Shown in pieces: positions 26,046-36,720 of a DNA stretch of 64,000 bases. Origin of the DNA: Boswellia sacra (lineage: Eukaryota; Streptophyta; Magnoliopsida; Sapindales; Burseraceae); assembly GCA_013180625.2 (NCBI GenBank), contig SNVD02012289.1, forward strand, positions 496,001-560,000, in the 5' to 3' direction. The notes beneath the pieces are model-generated. The model was not told the DNA's origin and did no database searches. It worked only from the letters and a program-made list of their open reading frames with translations. Every line of letters begins with the position of its first letter. Position 1 is the stretch's first letter. The translations under genes and the position numbers were made by a program.

Positions 26046-28244
26046 GTATATAAATGGAAGAATCCTTCCATAAAATGAAATTCCATAGCTATCATTCTTA
26101 TAAAATTTTCAAAAAGTTTCCTGGAGATTCGCTTTTTCTCAAGTTTTAAATTAATTTATCTGACAAGAAGGTAATGTAATTTATGTTCATTATTTATTAT
26201 ATTAGAAAAAAAATTACTCTTCAGCTGATAAATATTACTAGTCCAAAAAGCAAAGCATTTCTCAAAAGTTTTGACTTAATTTTCTTATAATAATGTATCA
26301 GGATTATACAAAACAATCAAATTATGAATATGAGGTATGTAACAAAACAATAAAATTATGGATGTGAAATATGTAACTAATATTACGATAAAATAATCGT
26401 ATAACATAAAATATAGGAGTGGTAGGGCTACACACAAGTTATTTAAACAAGCTTAACCACATCAGATGAAAATCAATTGTTGAAATCAAATTCTATAACA
26501 ATAATCATGGTAAATATTTAAAAAATTCGCTTGTTGAAATTTTCATTCTCTTAGACATTTACAAATAGGTGATGTTAATTAAATCAAATACTAAAAATGC
26601 TTCCATCTTGTATTAACTTTTATATAAAAAGGGTTCCAATTCATCAATGTTACTTTAACATCAACGTAATTTTACAAATTATGCTATTTTTCTTGTTTCT
26701 TGATGAGCAAAGTATACTTACAGTGAGTTCCCTGTACACAAAATTTTCTAAGAAAAACGTTTGGAACATAAAAAACAAATATTTAAAGTTTATATGTCAT
26801 AATTGGAATTTCAGTAAAACCTATCCTAATGTTATAGTTAAATTTGTATCTATCTCAATTTTTTTTTTGTGTAGATAAATAAATACAAAAATTACGAAGT
26901 TTGATTTTATAATTTGTTTATATTTTTAAAACCATTAATTAACTAAATAAATGAAATTTTGGTCGTACTAAATTATTAGTTGGTAATAGTATTGAATTTA
27001 ATAATTGGTGACATTATTGATTGGATCTTAATTACTTTAATAACTGAACAAATTATAATCTTATTATTGCATTTAAGTAGAGGAGAAGCCAATCCCCATC
27101 GGGGATTAGACGTGCACAAAGTTTTCTTAGCCTGGATGTCCCTTTAAGTTTCATCTTACTACATTTTAAATCCTAGTTAAGAAATATACACAAATGTCTC
27201 ACGAAGTTGTATAATCTTTCTATCAATAAATAGACATGTCAGCCCTTGATTTTGTAATCTCATCTTTCGTAGTTTGCAAATAAATTTAACTTATTTTCTG
27301 CTTGAAATAATTCAAAAATGATGATCATAGATAAATTAACCCTTTCTAAATTGTATTTTTAAGGGTAAAATAGAATTATAATGTTAAACAATACCGAGAA
27401 AAGAAAATAAATTATTAATTTATTAAAATTTTAAGATTAAAGTAAATACGTATATAAAATTTGTAAACGAAAACAAAAATATTACTAAATAGATATATAA
27501 AAGTTATAAACATCATTTACAAGTTGTATATACATATTTATAAGTTTAATATCTTCATTTACAACTTTTAGTAATGGATTTGATATATTGTAACTGAAAT
27601 TATAAGTTTAATATATTCATTTACAACTTTTATCAATAAGTCGATATATTGCGGCCAAAGCCTTTTATGATGCTTTAAGGAAAGTAAATGTAATACAAAA
27701 ACATAAAATTCTTTGTACCAGCAAAGGTGAAAAATATGCATTCTCAATTTTCATGTAAAATCGCCAGATATATCATGCTAACAAGAAGTTTATATACCGT
27801 CACAAGTCATTATGAAATCGCATGATTTAATTTTCATTCATATGAATCTAATATCGCTTTGTACGACAAAACATCTTAAAGCTTTAAAGATTTATAATGT
27901 TAGGTTTAATGTACCATTAAACAGACACGGGAGAAAACCAAATTTTGTTGTTTTATATGGAATTAATTTAATTTTCGGATTCCAACACGAGATGTGAGCA
28001 ACAGTAAAGTCTGGACACGACACCGTTTTCTCCTAAATACGTAGATTTCTTTAACCATTCTTAAATAACGTAGTATAATATTGCTTATGACGATTATTTA
28101 TTCTCTTTATTTAAAAAAAAGGCAATTTATATTTTTCTTTTGTTCTTATGAAACTGAAAATTTGAAATGAATCTTATATTTGATTTAATTATAACAAGCT
28201 TTAATCAAACTTTAAGTGATTGATTATCACTTTATTTTAAGTGT
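26046..28244. other. Gene-empty AT-rich region
   Basis: More than 2 kb with very high AT content and no supported gene. Short repeats of 'ttataagtttaatat' and 'cattacaactttta' type occur near 27520-27650. The open frames at 26597 and 27812 are low-complexity Phe/Ile/Asn/Lys peptides, as expected by chance in AT-rich DNA. Confidence 0.5.
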
Positions 28245-28738
28245 TCGCCAGATAGTCTCTTCCCCGCCTATTGATTTAGCAGTAGTTTGAAAGGTTGACC
28301 TATTCAGAAATCTTTGGATTTAGGCTTATTTTCAACTCATCGTAGCATGTCATTGCTTACTGTGCCCTTCCTTCTCTCTAGGAGCTTAAGTATCCACCAT
28401 ACGCATTTCTTTGTCTAAACATTGTCTTTAAATTTAAGGCTATGCCATCTTAAGGTCCTACTAAATAGAAGGATTTTATTAATGTTTATGAATGATAAAC
28501 TATAGATTGAATTGTCGAATAAGAAAAATTGGGTGATATCATATTCAAATAGCTTTGTATCGACCAAGTTCACGACTTAAAAGCAAATGGACTCGAACTA
28601 CCGCCATTCGCCTCAAGTTATATCACTGGTCCATTGCCTTTCAAGCCCCCACCAATTATACCATAGAAGCTAAACGATAGACAATAACTCCCCATCTACC
28701 CCGGAGCACTGCTTACAACTTTCATCTTACTATGCTCT
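28245..28738 (-). pseudogene. Nuclear plastid insertion: decayed rrn23 5' end, spacer and trnA-UGC
   Basis: Read on the minus strand from 28738, the order matches the plastid ribosomal operon: end of the trnA-UGC intron (gatgaaagttgtaagc, ggagttattgtctatcg), trnA 3' exon (ggcgaatggcggtagttcga), the trnA-rrn23 spacer (gtgaacttggtcgatacaaa; agatggcatagccttaaa), then the rrn23 5' end (tatggtggatacttaa; gaataggtcaacctttc; ggcgaaca). The match to the plastid operon comes from memory. Differences are mostly C-to-T and G-to-A type, consistent with long decay of methylated nuclear copies. Both RNA genes are broken and non-functional. Confidence 0.88.
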
Positions 28739-29372
28739 TGACTGTTGAGCGAGGTTATGTTAATTGCTTAAATCTATGTTGACCATTAACCATCTCAAAC
28801 GTTTCGTATGATCAAACAAAAGGTCGATGACACATCCCTCGAAAATCCCACACATTAGTTTAATAGTAAACAAGTCACATGGTTAATTGAATAGTATACA
28901 TTTGCTACCTTCATCGTGCACATTGTAGAGTTTGTTTCGCAATATTTTCCAATCGAGGCCTCACGTCACGTTATCATGAATTCAAATATTTTATAGTCAA
29001 TAGCAACACTGTCGCTTGCTCCATTTTACGTGCTATACCACTGTATGGATATACACTACGCACTGATGTTATTTAATGTCTTCCAAATTTAAACATGATA
29101 TTTTTAGTCTAACATTTATACTTGTAAAATTGAATGTAAACTTTCAGTAAAACATAATGCATAAATGATTTACTCTTTTTTTGTTTATATTTTTAAAATT
29201 ATATTTTCTGAAAACATACACTTATCGATATATTTAAATTAATATCAACTGTATATTATTTTTAAAATTTTTAAAAAATTTAAAGTTAACTACATAATCT
29301 TTTTTAATTTTGAAAACAGAATCACGAGCAAACGCCTGAAAATTTGTTATATTTGATGCATCTATACAATAG
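28739..29372. other. AT-rich intergenic DNA left of RAD9
   Basis: Between the plastid insertion and the MITE-like element. The stretch 28740-28980 is slightly less AT-rich and might be more plastid DNA, but I could not align it to any plastid gene. No coding sequence supported. Confidence 0.35.
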
Positions 29373-29584
29373 AGTAATGCTACTCTTACAAACTACTTAT
29401 ACAAACTTATCCATGTAAATTGACGTGGCATAATGTTATTTGATAAATAAATACAGTGATTTGATAAATATATATTAATAATAAATGATATTAATTAACA
29501 TAGATGATGTGACGATCACATAAAAATATCATATCAATTTATACATATAAATTTATATAAATAATTTATATTAATAGCATCGCT
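29373..29584. mobile_element. MITE-like element with long imperfect terminal inverted repeats
   Basis: The left arm (agtaatgctactc, ttacaaactacttatacaaa) is the imperfect inverse of the right arm (atttatataaataatttata, ttaatagcatcgct) over roughly 55-60 bp. The centre holds 'gataaatatatat' and 'ttaattaacat' blocks shared with 14975-15282. Length about 212 bp, with no coding capacity. It ends about 280 bp before the RAD9 start codon, so it may lie in that promoter. No clear target duplication was found. Confidence 0.7.
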
Positions 29585-29864
29585 GATATATGATATTTTA
29601 TCCCGTAATAACACCGACGCGTATATTTTTTTCTCAAGAAAACGTATAATGTGATCAATCACGAGAGTAGAAACTTTGTCTGAAAAACGAGACGAGATCT
29701 GACCCATCCACATCAATGGGGACCAGTGATAGTGGGTCCAGTTCTGATGTGGACGGCTAGCAATAAGCAGAACTTAACAACATCACACTCTCCTTCCCGC
29801 CAACACGAATTACCACTAAAGAGCGCTGGAGAGAGAATCAGAACCTAAAAACAAAGAAAAAAAA

Positions 29865-32800
29865 ATGGAGTTCAGTGTCAGCGGGAACGCGCTGAAGACT
29901 TTTGCCAGGTCTATCACGTGCCTTGCACGTATAGGAAATGAGCTTGTCATTCAAGCTTCTGCTTCTCAGGTTCACTTTCTTCTCTTTCTGTTCATTTTCT
30001 TTAACTATATGATTTCAAGCTCTTCTTGATTTAGTTTATTTTTTATTTATGGTGGAATTGAAGCAAACTATATATGACTCTGTACATGATTGCGTAGTTA
30101 CGGTTCAGAATGCAATCTGTTGATCGTAATTAGGGTTTCAGGTTCATAGCTGCAATGTTCAGGAGAATTTAACCGATTTTTTTCTTTTAATTTTATTTAT
30201 TCTTAATTCAACAAATTAGTGGACATAAAAGTGAAAAAATCAGAAGCAAACAATATTGATTACATTATTCTGTTTGGTTCTTTAGAAATTGAAGTAATAG
30301 AAAAGGAGTTAAAGTTCTGAAGTGGATATTATTTGTTGTTCTGCTTATAAAATTGCTTGAGCTGGTGGAGCCTTAGTGATTAATTTGTTTATTTATTTAT
30401 TTTTTGGCAGCTTGCATTCCACACACTTAATTCATCGCGGTCTGCATATCAGTCCATTACATATAAGCCTTATTTCTTTGATGTCTATACAATTTCTGGT
30501 GCGCAAGTCCAATGTAGCGTGCTGTTGAAGGTACAGTATCATATTTCTTTGTTTTGTACTTTATTTGGTGAGGATAAGTATTGACGTACAAAGATTAGGC
30601 TGTTTGCTCTGTTCTTAGGACTCCTGTTGCGAGCATCGATAATCTGACCGTGCAATTGCCTGATCCTGATGCATCAAAAGTTCAATGGACTTTAAAATGC
30701 TATAATGGTCAGTGTTTCTTCCTCAAATTTTCTTATGTCTCATTTGCACCTTCTCTCAACACAAGAAAGATTTGATCATATAGGAAAACTTATATACCTT
30801 GTGTCTGATTATCCTTCGACTTGTGAAGTGATGTGAAAAATTAAATTAGTTCATTTTATAACTAAATCCAAAAACCTATTTAAACGGAACATTGGGGTAC
30901 AAGGGTACTGTTAGAATTTGATATGGACAACCTTTGAATCTCTGTTATTAACTACTGAGACTGTCTTCTCCAGATCATCATAGTGATATTTATTCCTTGA
31001 ACTTTGAACATGTATCCACTGATCAGCATTCATTCTACTGCAACTGTTTGCTCGGTGGGTATCTCTTCTCTGAGCCATGATCAATATAAAAATCCAGCTA
31101 AGCAATGAAATCATACCCAGTTTTATCAAGTTTTGTTTTAACTATTGTAGCTATAATTTAAAAGCTAATATAATTGGAATTTGGACTTTGAGCACACTGC
31201 CTTGGTTCTAGTTTTATGACAGACTGCTTTGATATAACATGTGAGGCATCCGTGCATTCAGTTTTTCTGTTGGCACAATCTTTGTATGTTATATATATTC
31301 ATTCTGCTTGAACAACCTATATTGTGTCTTATGTAGGTATGAAGAAAGCTTATTGGATTACTTGCAATGTTGAACCCGACATACAACATTTATCTCTTGA
31401 TAGGAGGAAATTCCCAAGTAATTTTGTAGTGAGGCCTCGTGATCTAAATAGATTGCTGGCTAATTTTCAATCATCCCTTCAGGAGATCACTATCATTGCA
31501 ACCGAGACCGCTTCCTTACCTTCTGATGCTGCAAGTGAAATAGGAGGAAAAGCTGTTGAACTTAGAAGTTATGTTGATCCAACCAAAGGTAAGGATATTG
31601 TTTTAATTTCTGTCATTATAGAAACAGGAAATTTTATGCTTCCATTTTTCATCTGCAGAAAATGACTCTGCGCTACACACTCAACTATGGATAGATCCAA
31701 CAGAGGAATTTGTGTTGTATAATCACTCTGGAGATCCTGTAGATGTAACATTTGGTGTGAAGGAATTGAAGGTACAATAAACCATGCGCTCGAACCAGAT
31801 TGTTTTACAAACTGAAATTGACAGGTTTTATTATAACTTATGAGCCTTGCTCCCATTTAAATACGAAATTAATCTGTCTAATCACTTTCATCAACAGTAA
31901 TCTTCATCATTTTTTCCTGTATACTGAATGCATTAATTGAGCAATTGCAACTTATATGAGCATTGGGGTTTATGTATTAATTTTTTTTTGGTAATCTGTT
32001 TCAAATTCAGGCTTTTCTTGCTTTTTGTGAAGGCTGTGAAGTTGACATACACTTATTTTTTGACAAAGCCGGCGAGTAAGATGATTCTCACTTCTATACT
32101 AATTCAATCATCTTCTATATGCTTTCTCCTTGCTCTTTTCTCCTCCTGATGACTTCTCTCTGTTTATTAATCCCACAGTGAACATACGGTTTGAGTCAGT
32201 AGTAAAAATGCCGTAGATGTAGACTGATTATGATGTAAGAGTATTACTTCTGGTCACAAATCAGGATATTGACTATTGTAATATTGTCTGTCTTGCTTAC
32301 CATTTTAAATCCAAGTTACGATTTTGATGTTGAACTACTGGCTTTAGTTGATGAGTGGACTGACCATGACATAAGATTATTACTTACAGTCATAAATCAT
32401 GCTATTAAGTATTGTCATCGTGTCTTCTTGCTTATCATTCTAAACAAACATATTACACAACTTTGATTTTGGGAAAATTTATTTTGAAACAGGCCAATAT
32501 TAATGGCACCAAAATTCGGTCTAGATGATGGGTCCAGTTCAAATTTTGATGCCACTCTTGTACTTGCCACTATGCTTATATCACAGCTTCGTGAAGCCAA
32601 TTCTTCAGAACCTCCACAAGCAGCTACCACGATGCCAGGTCAGGCTGTTCATGGAATGGGGTCTCAAGCACAAGAAGGGAGATGTAGAGCAAATGTCTCT
32701 GAGCACCCATCTGATCACACCAGAATTTGGTCTGAACTTTCAGGTATTTTTCAGTATTTCTCAATGGTGACAAGATGATGTTAATCCGGAATCTTATGTA

Positions 32801-33794
32801 ATCCCTTTTCTGAAGGAAGTGGAGCAAGAAGTGGTAGTGGTGCTGACCAAAGGCAGGTTCAAGGGGAAAGAAATATGAGTGCTGGTGAAAGAAGGGAAAT
32901 CGAAAGGATTAGTACGATTCAAATCTCAAAAGATGCATCTACCAGAGGAAATGTTGCTGTAGGTCCAACTTCGTATCCAAAAAGTGACTGATTCTTTCTC
33001 TTGCCCTACTCTCACCATGTCTCTTTCTGAATATGTGTCTGTCCACATGCATAGCTTTGTGCTAATACATGCATTGTGTGTTTTTACCCATGTGCAAGGG
33101 TATGCTTGTTTTTTTCCTTTCGTATTTGGAAATATCTCAATTTAAAGCCTTACCGCCGAGTGTTCAAACTGGATAATGAGCATTTATGCAGATGCGGGAT
33201 TGAGACTTGATCTTGCAGCCGGTCATCGAATTTTTTTTTTTTCCCCAGTCATTTTCAATATGTGGAGAAGTAAAGGATGAGAATCTCTAGTGTCAGAGGG
33301 AGTAGCAATGGTCGATTTTGAGTTTATATGTTATTTTTTATTTCATTTCTTATTATTTATTTTTGGTTCTTTTACCTTTTCCTCCTAAGAAATCACCAAG
33401 TACATAATTCTAAGATCTTGCTACCATAGTCTGAAAGCCTTGTTGCATGAATTGTGATCCTTAATGACTGTTTTTAACTGCAATGCCTTAACTGTTATAT
33501 TAGCTGCCAACCTTTGCAAAAGGATCTTCCAGAGGAAGCCCGAGGTCAGTAAGAGGCTAGATATTATGTTTAATCGTACAAATGTTTTCACGCTTTCAGC
33601 TCATCAGTATCTAATGTATTTGAAATTTTTTGCTCTCAGATAGGTCTGAAATCAATGGCCAAGGTTTCTCACAGCGACATCCTAGTAATTGGGTAGATGC
33701 AGATGCGGATGACGATGACGACGACGACGACGGTGATGGGGATGATCAGGAATTGTGCGTTCAGTCAACTCCGCCATACTATGAGGAACAGTAG
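29865..33794 (+). CDS. RAD9: RAD9 checkpoint clamp subunit, 10 coding exons
   Basis: RAD9 joins RAD1 and HUS1 in the 9-1-1 ring, a PCNA-like clamp loaded at damaged DNA to activate ATR signalling and repair. Exons: 29865-29969, 30411-30530, 30599-30707, 31337-31588, 31659-31771, 32011-32075, 32493-32743, 32816-32958, 33504-33544 and 33644-33794, giving 449 residues. The clamp half begins MEFSVSGNALKTFARSITCL and includes YFFDVYTISGAQVQCSVLLK, AVCSVLRTP, FVLYNHSGDPVDVTFGVKEL, EVDIHLFFDKAGEPILMAPKF and DDGSSSNFDATLVLATML. The tail is disordered, with an eight-residue Asp run, and ends VQSTPPYYEEQ, as in other plant RAD9 proteins. Exon 8 must end at GCT|GTAGGT and exon 10 must begin after 'agatag' (33643) to avoid stops, so both junctions deserve transcript support. 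Confidence 0.93.
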
Positions 33795-35932
33795 CAAAGA
33801 TGGGTTCATTTGTCTTAGTGATAGACTTCTAATTTGCTTTCCTCTGCATTAAGTGCATATAGCTCTTTTGGGTGACACTAATAATTCCACTCATTCTGCT
33901 TATGGTATAGTTTGTTCTCCTTTTAGGCTGTTGCTGTCCTACTTAGCACCAATCTCTTGTCTGATGTTACCTTGAAAACAATTTATCAGTTGGTGGACCA
34001 CGCAAAGGTTTGGGTGGAAAGAAATTGGTTAAAAGGTTCATACTTTCTAAACGTCATACATTTTTAATGGTGTGCTTTTCCATTTACTTCTTTCAGCACT
34101 TGTTGTTAACCAAACATATTAACCAGATCCAACATAAAAATTAATCTGTTGGTACTAGTCATTGTGGTCCTATCTGTTCAGATTTAATCTGCATACTCTA
34201 TTCATTGTGGTCTCTTTTACTTATTGCTCTATCTTTATGTAGAGTGAAAATATTTAGACATGTTGTTTGAAAAGATAGTTGGTGCCCTAGAAGCCAGATT
34301 CCCAAGGTTAGGCCAGTCTTCATGGGTTGGTGGATGGTTAAAAAACTTGGATGGGGTGTGATCCTTGACAAATTACTTTAGTTGAGGATGCTGTTGATTG
34401 TTGTAAATGTGGAACAGACAGTTGTTTTATAGTGGATGTTCTCTTGCATTGAATCATTGTCCTTTTTTATTTAGTTCTTGCAGAATTAAGAATACCAAAG
34501 GCTTTTTCACCATCATAACTGGCTTCTGCTCATAACTTTTAGGGATGGAGAGTGCTACATGTTGAACTTGTCTAAAGAGTATTTGGTTCACTAGTGAGGA
34601 GATTGATATGCACTGATGTTTACAAAAGCAATTATGCTACAAATGATGTGGACAAGAGTGCTAGTAAGTAATAAATGGTTTGCTTTTAAAGCAACTTCAT
34701 GGGAAAAATATATCTATCCATTGCATTTATGCACCCAGTTTAGTCTTTTAAGGGACTGGCAGACACTTTTAAGGGAAGCTATCACATAATTTCCTGTGTT
34801 TTTACCTGCAGATAGATCCTCGATTATAACCAGCAAGTTGCTTTTTTCTTGGTGTTATAAATTTTTCGGAAAATAATACTAAAGGGAAGGATTGATGTTA
34901 CAAAACTGGAATGATTCAGAAATATGCAAGTTTAATTGGTTTGTCAATTGGAAATTTTGATCTCCTGATCTGTTTTAACTCTCATAGACAAAGATGGAGT
35001 TCCACAGAGAGTTCTACTTGTATGGAACAGTGGAATGCAGAAATTTAGTGCATCGAACAACTATAAGATTTGATGTTTTTGAAGTTTTCATTTCCTCTGA
35101 CGGTAGTTCTGTCGAATGTTTTGACTTTCAAAAAAGCCTCTCAAAGCATAATGTTTAACTGTAAACTTCTCGTTACATTAGATCAGTATAATACATGCGT
35201 GATTGACAGAGCTTACAGCATACTAGTACTGATTGTTCAACCCAGTTGAAACAACATTAGCCACTTGATTGAGGTGTTATTTCTGTATAATTTGCTGGAT
35301 TGTCTGAACATTGTTGATCCTAGAATTATGAAAATCAACAGATGGGACCGATAAGTTGATGGTTTCAGTGATTTCTCATTAATATTAGCATGATCCCTGA
35401 ACAATGCTTACATGCCAGGATGTAATATTTCTTCTTATCTTTGTATGACATGAGAATTGAGGCACTAATGAATTTTTATTTCTTTTTACATTTTTGCAGC
35501 AATTTGAGGTGTACTCTTACTCAATTTGTGACTCAATAAACAATAGACTAAATCAAGGATACCAGCTGTCGTATCTGCGAGGTCAAAAGTTAGGGCGGGC
35601 CTGTCTGGGAATTAAGAAAGTTTAGGGTATTATTTTTTTCCATAATTTGTGAGAGAATGTCTTTCCCAACTTTTCATTTTATTCATCTTTAGAGATTTCT
35701 AAATAGAAAGAACTAAAAAATGCAATTAAATATAGAAATAAGAAAAAAGATATTAAAAGATTTTAAGAGAAAGATTGTAAAGAGCCAGCTGGCTTTTAAA
35801 AGGGTTTGGTTTTGGAACGCGCATACACCGTCTGGTGATCTGTGTTGGGGCCCCACCTTTATAACGGCTACGTGCGTATCACGTCGGCGCGTATTTCTTA
35901 TGGCTAACTCCGTCTATATGATAACCTTCCAT
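33795..35932 (+). other. RAD9 3' flank, possibly a long or spliced 3' UTR
   Basis: The DNA is less AT-rich than the distal intergenic regions and carries several pyrimidine-tract/AG sites (for example tttttgcag at about 35499) in a plus-strand orientation, which would suit a long transcribed 3' region. No open frame with a domain was found. This is inference; no polyadenylation site could be chosen. Confidence 0.3.
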
Positions 35933-36712
35933 TAGCGGTGGGAATACGGGTAGACAGCTCCTATTAAGCTCCGACATAATAAAAATTAATCAAATTTAAA
36001 TACGATTTATTTAATATTTGTATTAAAAATACTAACTCAAACACGACACGATTATTAAACAGATAACACAATTTGACACGCGAATACGAATAGTAAATAT
36101 GTCATTTTTGGGTTTGACACGAATATAACCTGTTTAACTCGATGATGACACATTTAAATATTTTGACACGATTAAAACATGTTTATACGATTTTGATCCG
36201 TCTAAATATTTTGACACGATTATGACACGAATATACACTGTAGCATACTGATTGACACTGTAACGCACTGTTTGTCACTATAGCTTCACTGTTTTTACTG
36301 CTTTTAGACACCTTTAAATTTAAATTAATTTTTTTTATTTGTATTTGCAATTTTATATATTTAAAATTTAATCGTGTCAAATTAATAATTCGTATTACAC
36401 AGGTCATTAAACGGGTTCGTGTAATTATACGGATTCATGTTATTATATAGGTTCGTGTCATTATATAGGTTCGTGTCGTTATACATGTTTGTATCGTTAT
36501 ACGGATTCATGTTGTTAAATGGATTCGTGTCATTAAACGGATTCGTGTTACCCGTGGGTTCATCCGTCAACCCAAACACGACTCAATTATTAAACGGGTT
36601 GAAATTTTCAACCTAAACACGATCCAAATACGATTAAGACAAATTCAAACTCACTAATTCATGTATCATGTCGTATCATATTCGCAGTTTATGTAAAACA
36701 TTGCCACCCCTA
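35933..36712. mobile_element. Non-autonomous hAT-like element with TTCGTGT tandem units
   Basis: Ends TAGCGGTGGGAAT (35933) and ATTGCCACCCCTA (36712) form a short imperfect inverted repeat, flanked by an exact 8-bp duplication CCTTCCAT at 35925-35932 and 36713-36720. The 780-bp interior has repeated 'gacacgattaa' and 'ttgacacg' units on the left and tandem 'ggttcgtgtcattata' units at about 36410-36560. On the minus strand these encode an artificial NDTNPFN/NDTNLYN repeat. No transposase is present. Confidence 0.87.
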
Positions 36713-36720
36713 CCTTCCAT

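Noticed and set aside
25493..26095. Overlapping open frames on both strands with Arg-Val-Arg and Pro-Gly repeats
   Set aside because: The CCGGGTGCGG repeat unit lacks stop codons in several frames; a low-complexity artefact of the hAT-like element.
28560..28680. A functional tRNA-Ala gene
   Set aside because: Only the 3' exon of plastid trnA-UGC is present, with substitutions in the stem and next to an intron fragment; it cannot form a mature tRNA.
36382..36579. Minus-strand frame encoding an NDTNPFN/NDTNLYN repeat protein
   Set aside because: The frame exactly follows the tandem units of the hAT-like element and is confined to it.
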